A stretch of 64,000 nucleotides of DNA from Alphaproteobacteria bacterium (lineage in GTDB: Bacteria > Pseudomonadota > Alphaproteobacteria > GCA-2731375). The stretch is taken from contig JADHTB010000001.1 of the NCBI GenBank assembly GCA_016776605.1, positions 62,001-126,000 of the forward strand, given 5' to 3'. Below are positions 1 to 9,611 of this stretch, piece after piece (position 1 is the first letter of the stretch; each line of letters opens with the position of its first letter). The translations under genes were made by a program, and so were the position numbers. The notes beneath the pieces were generated by a model, which did no database searches, was not told where the DNA came from, and saw only the letters and a list, made by a program, of their open reading frames with translations.

Positions 1-16
1 CTGGAAATATATCTGC

Positions 17-51
17 CCATGGATTAGCGCATATGGCATTCTTATCCATGG
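17..51. promoter_or_regulatory. 8-bp inverted repeat upstream of greB
   Basis: Arms 'ccatggat' (17-24) and 'atccatgg' (44-51) are a perfect inverted repeat ending 13 bases before the greB ATG. It could be an operator or a leader hairpin. No function is shown and the arms are short. Confidence 0.25.
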
Positions 52-64
52 AGAATATTCGCGC

Positions 65-628
65 ATGAGCAAGGCGTTCACAAAAGAGACCGATGGCGCA
101 GAGGACGAGGACCTGCCGGAGCTGGCGGCCCCGCTGCCCCCTGGCGCCAAAAATTATCTGACGCCGGAGGGGCATGCCCGCCTGACGGAAGAGTTGCGCC
201 AATTGCGCCGGGAGGAACGGCCAAAGGTCGTCAACGTTGTTTCCTGGGCCGCCGGCAACGGTGATCGTTCGGAAAACGGCGATTACCTGTATGGCAAAAA
301 AAGGTTGCGGGAGATCGACCGGCGGGTCCGCTATTTGATGAAGCGGATCGAAATTGCCGAAGTGGTGGATCAAAGCCGGCAAAAAAACCGCGATCAGGTC
401 TTCTTTGGCGCCACCGTGACCTACCTGGATGGTAACGAGGTGGAACGCACCGTGCGCATCGTTGGCGCCGACGAGGCCCGCCACGATCATGGCGAGGTCA
501 GTTGGGTCGCTCCCATCGCGCGCGCCCTGCACAAAGCCAGCGAGGGCGACATCGTCAAACTGCGCACCCCCTCGGGCGTCGAGGAGATCGAAGTGTTGGA
601 GATTACCTACGCCGCACCATCGTCATAG
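65..628 (+). CDS. greB: Transcription elongation factor GreB/GreA family
   Basis: A 187-residue Gre factor. It would bind the RNA polymerase secondary channel and stimulate cleavage of backtracked transcripts. The N-terminal coiled coil follows 'YLTPEGHARL' and carries the acidic tip in 'NGDRSENGDYLYGKKRL', the form typical of GreB rather than GreA. The C-terminal FKBP-like domain ends with the 'HKASEGDIVKLRTPSG' type segment. About 30 residues precede the conserved start, an acidic extension longer than in E. coli GreB. It stands alone on the plus strand ahead of a CoA-transferase with which it shares no obvious function. Confidence 0.93.
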   Translation: MSKAFTKETDGAEDEDLPELAAPLPPGAKNYLTPEGHARLTEELRQLRREERPKVVNVVSWAAGNGDRSENGDYLYGKKRLREIDRRVRYLMKRIEIAEVVDQSRQKNRDQVFFGATVTYLDGNEVERTVRIVGADEARHDHGEVSWVAPIARALHKASEGDIVKLRTPSGVEEIEVLEITYAAPSS

Positions 629-685
629 TGCGCAATCCCAGCCGCTCAAATCAGGGCCAAGTGCTGTAACCCAGGAGTAAAGATC

Positions 686-1807
686 ATGAACCAGCCCCTT
701 CCCATCCAGCTACCATTGGCCGGTATCCGTGTCCTTGAGTTGGGCAGCAATGTTTCCGGCCCCTATGGCACCTGGATATTGGCGGCCTTGGGCGCCGATG
801 TGGTGAAAGTGGAACGGCCGGGGGGCGGCGATGACGCGCGCGGCTGGGGCCCGCCGTTCTGGCGCGGGGCGGCGACGGTTTTTCAAACCATTAATCGGGA
901 CAAATCCTCGATCACCGTCGATTTCAAGGACGCGGACGCCCTGGCGGAACTGCGCCAGCGAATTGCCACCGACACGGACGTGGTATTGCAAAACCTTCGC
1001 CCCGGCGTGGCCGACAAACTGGGTCTGGGCGCCGCGGCCATGACAGCGGCAAGTCCCCGCCTGATTTACTGTAATCTTTGGGCCTTTGGCGCCAAGGGGC
1101 CGCTGGCGGACCGGCCCGGTTTCGATGCCCTGATGCAGGCCTTTGGCGGCATTATGGCAGTCACCGGCGAGGAAGGCCGGCCACCGGTCCGGGCCGGTGT
1201 TTCGATCGTCGATATGGGCACGGGCATGTGGAGCGCCATCGGCATTCTGGCGGCCCTGAACCGGCGTCACGAAAGCGGCCGGGGCGGCGTCATCGATACG
1301 TCGCTATACGAAACCGCCCTGGGCTGGACGGCCTATTACAGCGCGGATGTGCAGGTAAACGGTCAAATTCCGCAACGCCACGGTTCTGGCGTACGCGGTA
1401 TCATGCCCTATCAGGCCTATGATTGCGCCGACGGCTATCTGGTGGTGGCCGCTTCCAACGACCGGCTATTCCATAATCTAGCCGCTGAATTGGGCCATGG
1501 CGAATGGCTGGATGATCCGCGCTTTGTCGATAATCCCGCCCGCTCCAGCCACCGCGAGGAACTGAACGCCCTGCTGATACCGATCTTCAAGGCGGAGACA
1601 AGGGCCCATTGGCAGGAGCGTCTGGACGTGGCTGGCGTTCCCAACGCACCGATCCAGCATGCCGGCGAGGTTGTCGCCCATCCACAGACCCAGGCCCTGG
1701 ATATCTTGCAAGACACCGGCCACGGCGTCTCCCTGGTCGGTTTGCCGCTGTCATTCGACGGCGAACGGCCACCACTGCGCAACATCGCGCCGGAACTAAA
1801 AGAATAG
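686..1807 (+). CDS. CaiB/BaiF family CoA-transferase
   Basis: A 373-residue class III CoA-transferase, which moves CoA between organic acids in the cytoplasm. It opens with the family's 'LAGIRVLELG' and 'GPYGTWILAALGADVVKVE' block and has 'NLRPGVADKLGLG'. The aspartate near residue 176 in 'SIVDMGTGMW' fits the catalytic Asp that forms the aspartyl-CoA intermediate. It has no CoA-ligase or dehydratase partner beside it, so its substrate cannot be assigned. The preceding 'ccaggagtaaagatc' gives a good ribosome-binding site. It converges with the MFS gene on the opposite strand. Confidence 0.9.
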   Translation: MNQPLPIQLPLAGIRVLELGSNVSGPYGTWILAALGADVVKVERPGGGDDARGWGPPFWRGAATVFQTINRDKSSITVDFKDADALAELRQRIATDTDVVLQNLRPGVADKLGLGAAAMTAASPRLIYCNLWAFGAKGPLADRPGFDALMQAFGGIMAVTGEEGRPPVRAGVSIVDMGTGMWSAIGILAALNRRHESGRGGVIDTSLYETALGWTAYYSADVQVNGQIPQRHGSGVRGIMPYQAYDCADGYLVVAASNDRLFHNLAAELGHGEWLDDPRFVDNPARSSHREELNALLIPIFKAETRAHWQERLDVAGVPNAPIQHAGEVVAHPQTQALDILQDTGHGVSLVGLPLSFDGERPPLRNIAPELKE

Positions 1808-1819
1808 CCCGGAAATGCT

Positions 1820-3052
1820 CTAATCACCGCTTCCCGCCGTGACGATCAAGGTTGGCCGTTCGTTGGGCAAGGCGGCGGCAGCCAGAAAGCTCAAACCAGC
1901 GGCCACTCCCAGCAGTATAAACAGACCATCCAGACTGCCCGTTGCAGCATGGATCAACGGCACCAGCGATAGACCGATAGAGGAGACCCCCAGGGTCAAC
2001 AGAAACTTCACCCCAAACACTTTGCCCCGCCAGCTCAACGGTGTGTAACGGGCCAACAGGGCGTTCTCGGCCGGTTGGGCCATCAGGTTCAGGCTGATCA
2101 TCACGGCGGCCACCGGTATCAGGGCCGGGCCGATAATGGCAAAGGCCAGGGCATAGGTGGGCACTTGTAAAAACTGACTGGCCACATAGACCGTCTTGCG
2201 CGACATCCGGTCGGCCAATTCACCGCCCAATATCTGGCTGGCCGAGGACACCAGGTAGCACAGACTGACGATGCCGCCGATGCCCCATATGGAATCGCCA
2301 ACGAAATCAATCAGCCGCTCGGCGAAGACCTTGGGTAGGGCGTAGGCGGTCACTTGATAAATCAGCCCGCTGCAGACCACGGTAATAGCCAGCATGGCAA
2401 AGGCGCGGCGACGGTCGCCCGCATCGGCCGGCGGGGCGGGCGAGGCCTCGCCTTCCCCTTCGATGATCAGGCCCATGCGCAAGGCGACGACAAAGGCCGC
2501 GCCGGTGGCCAGGCAGATCAATCCGGGCACCATAAAAGCGGCCCGCCAACCCCATAGATCAGCCAACCCGCCGGCCACGATGGCCGCAATGGCCGTACCG
2601 GCCGACCCGAACACCCCATTGATGCCCAGGGCACGGCCATGATTGCGGCTGTGCTTGATTAACCAGGGCACGCCGACCGGGTGATAGATGGCGGAAAAAG
2701 TGCCGATAGCAGTCAGCCCGGCAGCCAGTTCCCAGGGACCTCTGGCCAGCCCGGTTAGAATAGAGGCCACACCGGTGCCAATGAAAAAAATCGCAATCAT
2801 GCCGGCGGCGCTCCAGCGGTCCGCCAGCCAACCAGCCGGCAGCGCGGCCAGGCCATACATCACGGCACCGGGAATGGATAGAGCGAACAGTTCAGCGTAG
2901 GGCAGTTCCCACACCCGCTCCAATACCAGGACGACCGTGGCGAAGAACAATACGAACATGTGGGAATAGGTATGGGCCGCGCTGGCAAATCCAAGCGCCA
3001 CCCTGGCCGTCGGCGCGGCCATCGGTGGGGCCATCGGTGCGGACTGTGTCAT
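1820..3052 (-). CDS. MFS transporter
   Basis: A 410-residue major facilitator protein with about 12 hydrophobic segments. The loop 2-3 signature is seen in 'GWLADRWSAAGMI' and again in the second half as 'GGELADRMSRKTVYV'. The segment 'IGTFSAIYHPVGVPWL' recalls the fosmidomycin-resistance-like branch of the superfamily. Substrate unknown. It lies 6 bases downstream of cutA on the same strand and may be cotranscribed with it. Confidence 0.85.
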   Translation of the reverse strand: MTQSAPMAPPMAAPTARVALGFASAAHTYSHMFVLFFATVVLVLERVWELPYAELFALSIPGAVMYGLAALPAGWLADRWSAAGMIAIFFIGTGVASILTGLARGPWELAAGLTAIGTFSAIYHPVGVPWLIKHSRNHGRALGINGVFGSAGTAIAAIVAGGLADLWGWRAAFMVPGLICLATGAAFVVALRMGLIIEGEGEASPAPPADAGDRRRAFAMLAITVVCSGLIYQVTAYALPKVFAERLIDFVGDSIWGIGGIVSLCYLVSSASQILGGELADRMSRKTVYVASQFLQVPTYALAFAIIGPALIPVAAVMISLNLMAQPAENALLARYTPLSWRGKVFGVKFLLTLGVSSIGLSLVPLIHAATGSLDGLFILLGVAAGLSFLAAAALPNERPTLIVTAGSGD

Positions 3053-3058
3053 CTAGGA

Positions 3059-3376
3059 TCAATCGACCTCGCGGTGTAGCCAGGCCAGAAAATCAGGGTT
3101 GCCACCCTGGATCGGCAGGCCGATGACACACGGTATATCATAGGAATGCATGCTCTTGATCCGTTCCGCCACATGCACGGTCATGTCGCGGCGGGTTTTC
3201 AATATCATTGCCACTTCCTCCTGCTCGGCCACCCCGCCCTCCCAATGATAGATCGAACTGATGGGACCCAGAATGTTGGCGCAGGCGACCAGGCGATCAC
3301 CGACCAGGGCACGGGCGATCGCCCTGGCCTCGTCGGTATTGGCGCAAGTCACATACAACAGGGTCAATTCTTCCAT
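3059..3376 (-). CDS. cutA: Divalent-cation tolerance protein CutA
   Basis: A 105-residue protein of normal CutA length. It keeps the opening 'LLYVTCANTDEARAIARALV', the 'VACANI' block, 'VAMILKTRRDM' and the C-terminal 'MHSYDIPCVIGLPI' signature. The family forms trimers of ferredoxin-like domains and is linked to copper and other divalent-cation tolerance, though its molecular role is unsettled. It sits between ctaA and the MFS transporter, all on the minus strand. A link to copper handling near a haem-copper oxidase assembly gene is only an inference. Confidence 0.93.
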   Translation of the reverse strand: MEELTLLYVTCANTDEARAIARALVGDRLVACANILGPISSIYHWEGGVAEQEEVAMILKTRRDMTVHVAERIKSMHSYDIPCVIGLPIQGGNPDFLAWLHREVD

Positions 3377-3397
3377 GACATGCCCATCCCCTTAGGC

Positions 3398-4459
3398 TTA
3401 TTGCAGGCGCAAGGTGAAATGCAGCGCAGCAGCGAACAACAACAAGGCGCCGCCCTGATGCAACACGGCCAGCGGCACCGGTATGACCAGCAGCAAGGTT
3501 GATATGCCCAGCGCCAACTGGATGGCCAGCGCCACCAGCAGCAGATTGAGAGCCAGACGGGCCGGCGGGCCAAGCGCCAGGGACCGCGCCTTAAACCAAA
3601 GTCCAAGCAACAGCGCGGTACATAGATAGGCGCCGATGCGGTGTTCAAATTGGACCGTCACCACATTTTCGAACATATTCAACCACCAGGGCGACAGTTG
3701 GCCCAGTTCCGGTGGCAGCCAATATTCGTTCATCATGGGAAAACTGTTATAGACAAAACCGGCATCCAGCCCCGCCACCAAGCCCCCGGACAAGGCCTGT
3801 ATAAATACCAACGCCACTGCCGCCCAGGACCAGGCGCGCAGGCTTTTAACCGCCGCCCCCCCGGCAACCACCGCCGTGGATTTAGAGAGCAGATCAAGTA
3901 CCAACCAGATCAATGCGCCGAAAATCAGGAACGCCACTCCCAAATGCACGGTCAGGCGGTAATGGCTGACGTCCGGTCGGTCCACCAGTCCGCTTTTTAC
4001 CATCCACCACCCGATAAGCCCCTGCAGCCCACCCAGCAAAAACAAACCGAACAGGGCCTTTCGGCGGCGGCGCTCTATCCGCCCGGTCAACAGAAACCAC
4101 AAAAACGGCAGCGCAAAGACCAACCCGATACTGCGGCCGAGCACCCGATGGCTATATTCATAATAGAAAATGTCTTTGAATTCCGACAGGCTCATACCCC
4201 GGTTGATTTTTTGATATTCCGGGTACTGCTTGTACTTTTCGAAGGTTTCCTGCCAGGCCGCCTCGCCCCGGGGCGGCAAGGTGCCCATTAAGGGCTGCCA
4301 CTGCACCATGGACAGACCCGAATGGGTTAGCCGGGTCGCGCCACCAAGCATCACCATGGCCGTAACCATCGCCGCGAGCAGCAGCAACCACCCCGCCACC
4401 ATGGGACGGGCCCGGAGCGCGCGCCCTTCGCCACTTGCGGCTTGACCAGAATCTGTCAT
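3398..4459 (-). CDS. ctaA: Haem A synthase (CtaA/COX15 type)
   Basis: A 353-residue inner-membrane protein with eight predicted helices. It hydroxylates the C8 methyl of haem O to make haem A for cytochrome c oxidase. Haem-ligand histidines fall in the expected helices: 'YYEYSHRVLGR', 'HYRLTVHLG', 'QFEHRIGAYL' and 'LHQGGALLLF'. The loop 'GLSMVQWQPLMGTLPP' and the length fit the mitochondrial/alphaproteobacterial COX15-like group. No oxidase subunit genes lie in the window. Confidence 0.95.
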   Translation of the reverse strand: MTDSGQAASGEGRALRARPMVAGWLLLLAAMVTAMVMLGGATRLTHSGLSMVQWQPLMGTLPPRGEAAWQETFEKYKQYPEYQKINRGMSLSEFKDIFYYEYSHRVLGRSIGLVFALPFLWFLLTGRIERRRRKALFGLFLLGGLQGLIGWWMVKSGLVDRPDVSHYRLTVHLGVAFLIFGALIWLVLDLLSKSTAVVAGGAAVKSLRAWSWAAVALVFIQALSGGLVAGLDAGFVYNSFPMMNEYWLPPELGQLSPWWLNMFENVVTVQFEHRIGAYLCTALLLGLWFKARSLALGPPARLALNLLLVALAIQLALGISTLLLVIPVPLAVLHQGGALLLFAAALHFTLRLQ

Positions 4460-4549
4460 AAAATTTCCAATTTATATGTATATTACAGACGGTTATATAA
4501 ATTATTTAATTTATTAGATAAGATATTTGGTAGCAATAGACTAGCACAG

Positions 4550-4580
4550 AAAAAGGGGTCGGCCCAGCAGGACCGACCCC
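4550..4580 (-). terminator. Rho-independent terminator of tRNA-Pro
   Basis: The stem 'ggggtcgg'/'ccgacccc' is a perfect 8-bp inverted repeat around a 10-base loop. On the minus strand it is followed at once by TTTTT (the plus-strand 'aaaaa'). It begins 8 bases past the tRNA 3' end. Confidence 0.85.
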
Positions 4581-4588
4581 CAATTCAA

Positions 4589-4665
4589 TGGTCGGAGCGA
4601 GAGGATTCGAACCTCCGACCCCCACACCCCCAGTGTGATGCGCTACCAGGCTGCGCTACGCTCCG
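4589..4665 (-). tRNA. tRNA-Pro (anticodon GGG), CCA encoded
   Basis: On the minus strand a 77-nt cloverleaf runs from CGGAGCG to CGCTCCGACCA. The acceptor arms pair, the D-arm reads 'AGCGCAGCCTGGTAGCGC', and the T-arm contains 'GGTTCGAATCC'. The anticodon stem TCACA/TGTGG flanks the loop CT-GGG-GG, so the anticodon is GGG. The terminal CCA is encoded. Confidence 0.96.
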
Positions 4666-4696
4666 ACAATCACCAAACCAGCCTATCCGCCGATCC

Positions 4697-4749
4697 GGTA
4701 TTCACGATCTAGTATTCAGTATCTGGTATTGAGGATCTGATATTGAGGG
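4697..4749. repeat. Imperfect 14-bp tandem repeat (about 3.8 units)
   Basis: Units 'ggtattcacgatct', 'agtattcagtatct', 'ggtattgaggatct' and the partial 'gatattgaggg' follow each other without gaps. They lie between the tRNA-Pro 5' end and the 3' end of the MerR-like gene. AT-rich relative to the neighbours. Confidence 0.7.
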
Positions 4750-4796
4750 AATATAGCGACCACCACCTCAGGAAACAAACGCAATCGCGGCGGTGT

Positions 4797-5375
4797 TTAG
4801 CTTTTTGTGGTGAGGCGCCGCAGAATTTGTTGAATTTCGCCTAATTCAGCCGCAAGGCCGGACAATTTGCCGCGCTGAGCCAACGTCAGACCAGAATGCG
4901 CGCCTGCCGCGCCGCCATCGGCGCCCTTGGCCAAGTCGCCTTGGTCGATGCCCGGCGCGGTATGATCCGCCCCCTGTGGGCCCGCCTGACGCTCCAGCGC
5001 ACCGCTTTGACGCCGGGTACGGGCGGCCGCGACGCCAGCGGCGCCGATCGTGCCATGAGATGACAGGTCCCGCCCGGATTCCATGATCGTTTTCGAGCCG
5101 ATGTCGCGCATCAGCTTCTGTACGCCCTTGATCGTGTAGCCATCGGAATAGAGAAGATGACGAATGCCGCGCAGCAAGTCTACATCTTCGGGCCGGTAAT
5201 AGCGCCGGCCCCCGCCCCGTTTCAACGGCTTCACCTGGGTAAACTTGCTTTCCCAGAAACGCAGAACATGCTGTGGAACCTCAAGCGCCGTGGCGACCTC
5301 ACTGATGGTACGAAATGCACCAGCTGCCTTGGTCTTTCCACGTGTCTGAGGCGCACCGCCCGCAACATCTACCAT
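4797..5375 (-). CDS. MerR-family transcriptional regulator
   Basis: A 192-residue protein with an N-terminal MerR winged helix at about residues 23-90. The helix-turn-helix is '[22 protein letters not shown]' in outline and is followed by the wing '[19 protein letters not shown]'. The remaining 100 residues are low-complexity and charged, with no metal-binding cysteines, so it is not a classical metal sensor. It follows ihfA by 8 bases, the usual order in alphaproteobacteria. Effector unknown. Confidence 0.9.
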   Translation of the reverse strand: MVDVAGGAPQTRGKTKAAGAFRTISEVATALEVPQHVLRFWESKFTQVKPLKRGGGRRYYRPEDVDLLRGIRHLLYSDGYTIKGVQKLMRDIGSKTIMESGRDLSSHGTIGAAGVAAARTRRQSGALERQAGPQGADHTAPGIDQGDLAKGADGGAAGAHSGLTLAQRGKLSGLAAELGEIQQILRRLTTKS

Positions 5376-5383
5376 AATCCCGG

Positions 5384-5713
5384 TCAGCCGACCGAGCCAA
5401 CGTCCGCAGCAGAGCCGCTCAGATGCCGGTTAACCTGCTCTTTCAACACGTGGCTGGGTCGAAAGACCAGAACCCGGCGCGGCGCGATCGGCACCTCTTC
5501 ACCGGTTTTGGGATTGCGGCCGATGCGTCCGCCTTTTTGGCGGCACGAAAAACTGCCAAAAGATGAAACTTTTACAGTTTCCCCTTGAACCAGACTGTCA
5601 CAAATCTCGGCCAGTACGGATTCCACCAATTGGGCGGATTCATTGCGCGACAGTCCCACCTCTTGGTACACAGCCTCGCTCAATTGTGCGCGCGTCACGG
5701 TATTGCCTGTCAC
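5384..5713 (-). CDS. ihfA: Integration host factor subunit alpha
   Basis: A 109-residue DNA-bending histone-like protein that pairs with IhfB. The HU/IHF fold is complete: '[20 protein letters not shown]', '[20 protein letters not shown]', and the DNA-intercalating arm '[20 protein letters not shown]'. A short 15-residue tail follows. It lies between fabH and the MerR-like gene, an arrangement known across alphaproteobacteria. The gap of 155 bases upstream can hold its own promoter. Confidence 0.95.
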   Translation of the reverse strand: MTGNTVTRAQLSEAVYQEVGLSRNESAQLVESVLAEICDSLVQGETVKVSSFGSFSCRQKGGRIGRNPKTGEEVPIAPRRVLVFRPSHVLKEQVNRHLSGSAADVGSVG

Positions 5714-5885
5714 GTCTCTTCCCCTCGGTCCGCCAGGGGTGGAAACCTAGCAAATTGCAAGTTTACAGTCAATATCAAAGGGATGCGGGGCAGAGTTTAA
5801 GTAAATTAACGATTCGCACTAAAAAAAGGCGTCTTGCCCAACCGGGGTAGCTACCTACAGGTGAGTAAAACAGCCCCCTGCCCAC

Positions 5886-6869
5886 TCACCACCGGGCCAA
5901 CACGGCCCCCCAGGTGAAGCCGCCACCCATGGCCTCCATCAAGATCATATCGCCTTGTTTAATGCGACCGTCCTTAACCGCCTCGTTTAACGCCAGAGGC
6001 ACCGAGGCCGCCGATGTATTGCCGTGCTCGGCCACTGTCAAGACGACCTTTTCGGCGGGCAATTTCAGCTTCTTGGCGGTGTGATCAATAATCCGCCGGT
6101 TGGCCTGATGGGGCACCAACCAATCAATATCGTCAGGCGACAGGTCATTGGCCTCCAGCGCTTCTTTGACAACGCTGGTGAGATTATTGACCGCGTGGCG
6201 AAATACCTCGCGCCCACGCATGCGCAAAAAGCCCGCCGTTCCGGTGGATGAGGGTCCGCCATCGACATATAACATATCGTGCTGGCGTCCATCCGCATGC
6301 AGGTGGGTCGACATAATGCCGCGTTGGTCTATGGCGGGCATGTTATCGTCCGGGTTGTCCTCTGCCCGCAGCACGACGGCACCGGCGCCATCACCAAACA
6401 GTACGCAGGTGGTCCGGTCTTCCCAGTCCAAAATGCGCGAGAAGGTCTCGGCGCCGATTACCAGCACATTGCGGGCCTGTCCGGCCTTGATAAAATTATC
6501 CGCGACCGCCAAGGCATAGATGAAGCCGGAGCAGACTGCCTGCACATCGAAGGCAGGGATACCGGCAACGCCCAGGCGGGCCTGCACCATGGTTGCGGTG
6601 GCGGGAAAGGTTTCGTCCGGCGTCGCGGTGGCCAGGACAATCAGATCCAACTCGCTGGCGGCCATGCCGGCCGAGGCCAGGGCATCGACCGCCGCCGCAA
6701 AGGCCAGATCCGAGGTCATCTCGTCATCCGCGGCGATATGGCGGTTGGAAATACCAGTACGCGAGACGATCCATTCGTCGGATGTATCGACTTTCGTGGC
6801 CAATTCTTCGTTGCTGACCCTGCGTTGTGGCAAATACGCGCCACAGCCTATGAATACAGATTTTATCAT
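5886..6869 (-). CDS. fabH: Beta-ketoacyl-ACP synthase III
   Basis: FabH condenses acetyl-CoA with malonyl-ACP to start fatty-acid synthesis. The listed ORF is 352 residues, but the family start is the internal '[14 protein letters not shown]', giving 327 residues and a one-base gap after the plsX stop; I use that start. The catalytic triad is present: Cys113 in '[12 protein letters not shown]', His in 'VPHQANRRI' and Asn in '[10 protein letters not shown]'. It is cotranscribed with plsX, coupling fatty-acid initiation to phospholipid synthesis. Confidence 0.96.
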   Translation of the reverse strand: MIKSVFIGCGAYLPQRRVSNEELATKVDTSDEWIVSRTGISNRHIAADDEMTSDLAFAAAVDALASAGMAASELDLIVLATATPDETFPATATMVQARLGVAGIPAFDVQAVCSGFIYALAVADNFIKAGQARNVLVIGAETFSRILDWEDRTTCVLFGDGAGAVVLRAEDNPDDNMPAIDQRGIMSTHLHADGRQHDMLYVDGGPSSTGTAGFLRMRGREVFRHAVNNLTSVVKEALEANDLSPDDIDWLVPHQANRRIIDHTAKKLKLPAEKVVLTVAEHGNTSAASVPLALNEAVKDGRIKQGDMILMEAMGGGFTWGAVLARW

Positions 6870-6870
6870 T

Positions 6871-7920
6871 TTACTGGGCCGCCGCCCGATCCCGTACTTT
6901 ATCGTGGTCGGAGAATTGTGCCATATCGGCTGTGATCCGGCCAATCAGGTCGTCCGCCACCATATCTACCGCCAGACCAATAGCCGTGGCGAAACCAACA
7001 TCATCCATGCCACCGTGACTTTTTACACTGATGCCATTCAATCCCAGAAAGACGCCGCCGTTGTGATGCCGGGGGTCGATCCGTTCCCGCAAGGCCATTA
7101 TCGCCGGCTTGGCCAGCATATAGCCAACCTTTGACATCAGGGACTGGCTGAAGGCAGTCCGCAGGAACTGGGAAAACAGCGTTGCCGTCCCTTCCATCGT
7201 CTTGAGCGCCACGTTGCCGCTGAAGCCATCGGTCACGACCACGTCCGTGGTGCCCTTGGCGATATCATTGCCTTCAATGAAGCCATGAAAGCGCAAAGGC
7301 AAGGCCGCCGCGTTCAGGATCGCCGCAGCACCCTTTACGGCTTCGTTACCCTTTAACTCTTCCTCGCCCACATTCAACAGCCCTACCGTAGGGCGCGGCA
7401 AGCCCAGGATAGTCCGGGCAAAGGCGGCCCCCATGATCGCGAATTGAACCAGATTATCTTCGTCGCATTCCACATTGGCGCCAAGATCGAGCATGACGCT
7501 TTCACCGCGCAAGGTGGGCAGAAAGCCACATAAGGCAGGCCTGTCGATCCCCTTCATGGGTTTCAACACGAATTTCGACATGGCCATCAATGCACCGGTA
7601 TTACCGGCCGAAACGACACCGCCCGCCTCGCCGCTGGCAACCGCATCGATGGCCAGGCGCATGCTGGTTTGCCGGCCCTGGCGCAAAGCCTGACTGGGCC
7701 GGTCGGTCGATTTTACCTGCTGGTCCGTATGGCGCACACTCACGGCATCACGCAAGCTGCGGTGACGAGACAACAGGGGGGTTATCCTGGCTTCGTCACC
7801 AAACAACAAGAACCGCACGTTGGGATGCCTCTCGCGCGCCAACGCAGCGCCGCCGACAACCATACCGGGGGCCGCATCACCGCCCATAGCATCCAACGAA
7901 ATCGTGATTTCAGGAGTCAC
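6871..7920 (-). CDS. plsX: Phosphate acyltransferase PlsX
   Basis: A 349-residue soluble enzyme that turns acyl-ACP into acyl-phosphate for PlsY. Family blocks are '[19 protein letters not shown]', '[20 protein letters not shown]', '[20 protein letters not shown]' and '[21 protein letters not shown]' (in parts). It lies directly upstream of fabH and downstream of rpmF, the conserved rpmF-plsX-fabH order. Confidence 0.96.
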   Translation of the reverse strand: MTPEITISLDAMGGDAAPGMVVGGAALARERHPNVRFLLFGDEARITPLLSRHRSLRDAVSVRHTDQQVKSTDRPSQALRQGRQTSMRLAIDAVASGEAGGVVSAGNTGALMAMSKFVLKPMKGIDRPALCGFLPTLRGESVMLDLGANVECDEDNLVQFAIMGAAFARTILGLPRPTVGLLNVGEEELKGNEAVKGAAAILNAAALPLRFHGFIEGNDIAKGTTDVVVTDGFSGNVALKTMEGTATLFSQFLRTAFSQSLMSKVGYMLAKPAIMALRERIDPRHHNGGVFLGLNGISVKSHGGMDDVGFATAIGLAVDMVADDLIGRITADMAQFSDHDKVRDRAAAQ

Positions 7921-7950
7921 GCGACGGGACCAGGCGTTGCTATGTCAAGA

Positions 7951-8136
7951 TCATGCGGCACTTGACGGTTCGCTGACCTCGCGGTCGTTGTAATAGCCGC
8001 AGGCAGCGCAGACATGATGCGGCCGCTTCAATTCGCCGCAATTCGGGCATTCGGCGTAAGCCGAAGCTTTCAAGGCATCGTGGGAACGGCGCTGACCGCG
8101 ACGGGCCACTGAGATTTTTTTCTTAGGTACAGCCAT
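7951..8136 (-). CDS. rpmF: 50S ribosomal protein L32
   Basis: A 61-residue ribosomal protein. It begins '[20 protein letters not shown]' and has the zinc-ribbon cysteines in '[20 protein letters not shown]' (CxxC...CxxC), so this is the zinc-binding form. It precedes plsX by 30 bases. Confidence 0.97.
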   Translation of the reverse strand: MAVPKKKISVARRGQRRSHDALKASAYAECPNCGELKRPHHVCAACGYYNDREVSEPSSAA

Positions 8137-8263
8137 AGCTTCACATTTTCATCCAAGTTGTCCGGGACTTAATCTAACCGATCACGACGGTCACAGCCCG
8201 ATTTCACCACACAAATTCGTCACTAAACTTCATCAAACTAAATCTTCGTACCGCTTACGCGGC

Positions 8264-9031
8264 TTAAGCAGCGCCGCCTTCGGAGCCACCGTCGCCCTGC
8301 CCGCCGGACTTTCCGTCAGACTGCCATCTTCCAAGCACGGCGAATGGGTTCACACCCTCTCGCCTGGGGCCTGCCTGGGCCCCAGCATCGTTTATTTCCG
8401 GGTCCGGCATCGCCACCCCGGCTTTAATCCCTCGTGCACGCGGATACGGATTAAGGGAAAGCGACAAATGCTGCGCGACCAACTCGCCAACATCGATTCG
8501 ACCTTCGTCCAACGGTTCGACCGGATCCTCACCGAAAGGATCCACGAACACCTCCCCCTCCGTATCGCCCTTTTTTCCCCGCTTTTGTTCGCCTTCACAG
8601 AGAAGAGAAAAGCGATCCCTAACCCTTGCCGCCACAGGTTCAAGCGTCACGACACACGATTGTACCACATCCGCCAAAAAATCAACATTCAACCGCACCA
8701 GACCAACCGCCGTCCGGCGAAACGAAACGTCCACCTGCAAATCCGCGATACTTTGCAGGTCCAACCGTTGAGCCAATGCGGCACGTTCCGCCGCGTCAGC
8801 CCGCATCTCGATATCCGCGCCGTCGGCGCCAATGGCGTCGACCTGCACTAAGCGACTAAATTCCGGCATTGCCCGCAAATCGGTCAACGCAAACTCTCCA
8901 ACTTCATGAATGATCGAGACGGGCGCCGCCACTTCGTTGCGAAGACGGAGCAAATGCCAAAGCCGGCGCAAAATAGGGACATAGAATTCACCGGTCAATG
9001 CCTTTTCCGGGCCATGGCGCGAATTCCACAT
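8264..9031 (-). CDS. DUF177/YceD family protein
   Basis: Conserved protein linked to rpmF and 23S rRNA processing in other bacteria. The reading frame is open upstream, but the upstream part only shadows the bc1-chaperone gene. The ATG at 9031 ('MWNSRHGPEK') overlaps that gene by 44 bases; a TTG at 8998 would give an 11-base overlap and fits the conserved start better. The core includes 'VSIIHEVGEFALTDLRAM' and the 'EPVAARVRDRFSLL' region, and the end has the family's 'NPFAVLGRW' before a Gly/Ser-rich tail. Confidence 0.85.
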   Translation of the reverse strand: MWNSRHGPEKALTGEFYVPILRRLWHLLRLRNEVAAPVSIIHEVGEFALTDLRAMPEFSRLVQVDAIGADGADIEMRADAAERAALAQRLDLQSIADLQVDVSFRRTAVGLVRLNVDFLADVVQSCVVTLEPVAARVRDRFSLLCEGEQKRGKKGDTEGEVFVDPFGEDPVEPLDEGRIDVGELVAQHLSLSLNPYPRARGIKAGVAMPDPEINDAGAQAGPRREGVNPFAVLGRWQSDGKSGGQGDGGSEGGAA

Positions 9032-9566
9032 CGCCGGACAAAATCCGCGCCTCGGAGACCGACGCCATATGCCCCGCCTGGCAACGAAGATAATCCGCCA
9101 TCGCCGCCACATGGGCCGGCGTCGGTTCGACCGTGCCAAATAAATTTCTGCGCAATGCCTCGCCCAAAAGCTCGTCCGGCCCGGCCAAACCTTCATCATA
9201 GGCCGTCGCGCGGCCATAAAAGGCCTTTGCCATATGCTTCACCCGCTTGCCTACGGCAATATCCGAGACGCCCATTTCGCGCAGCGAGCGATCCATGTCG
9301 CCGAACATGGTATCGAATAAAGCCTGGGCAATCTCGCCGGCCCGGCCGCTAACTTCCGAGGCATCGACCTGGCGGGCCAAATTATTCAAAGGCCCCAGCA
9401 GCAGAAAAACATGCATGACGATCAGATCAAAGCGCCCGTCCACCGAATCGGGGATGCCATGGTCGCTATAAAACAGCGGCTGCCGGGCCTGCGCCACGGC
9501 CGTAAGGTACAGCGCATGGGCCTGATCCTGCCCCCTATCGCGCTTGCGAAACCAGTTTCTCAACAC
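8988..9566 (-). CDS. Ubiquinol-cytochrome c chaperone (CBP3/UQCC1 family)
   Basis: A 192-residue protein matching the Ubiq_cyt_C_chap family, needed for cytochrome bc1 assembly in mitochondria and alphaproteobacteria. Typical pieces are 'LYLTAVAQARQPLFYSDHG', 'PDSVDGRFDLIVMHVFLLL' and 'DMDRSLREMGVSDIAVGKRV'. It is divergent from bamE, with 45 bases between their listed starts, and overlaps the DUF177 gene, as in other alphaproteobacteria. Confidence 0.92.
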   Translation of the reverse strand: MLRNWFRKRDRGQDQAHALYLTAVAQARQPLFYSDHGIPDSVDGRFDLIVMHVFLLLGPLNNLARQVDASEVSGRAGEIAQALFDTMFGDMDRSLREMGVSDIAVGKRVKHMAKAFYGRATAYDEGLAGPDELLGEALRRNLFGTVEPTPAHVAAMADYLRCQAGHMASVSEARILSGDVEFAPWPGKGIDR

Positions 9567-9611
9567 TTATCCATTCCTTGCTACGCCTAGATTGACTCGG
9601 CTCTGGCAACG

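Noticed and set aside
5860-5890. 'ggtgagt'/'actcacc' as a fabH terminator
   Set aside because: The stem lies partly in the fabH stop and has a 17-base loop and no T tract.
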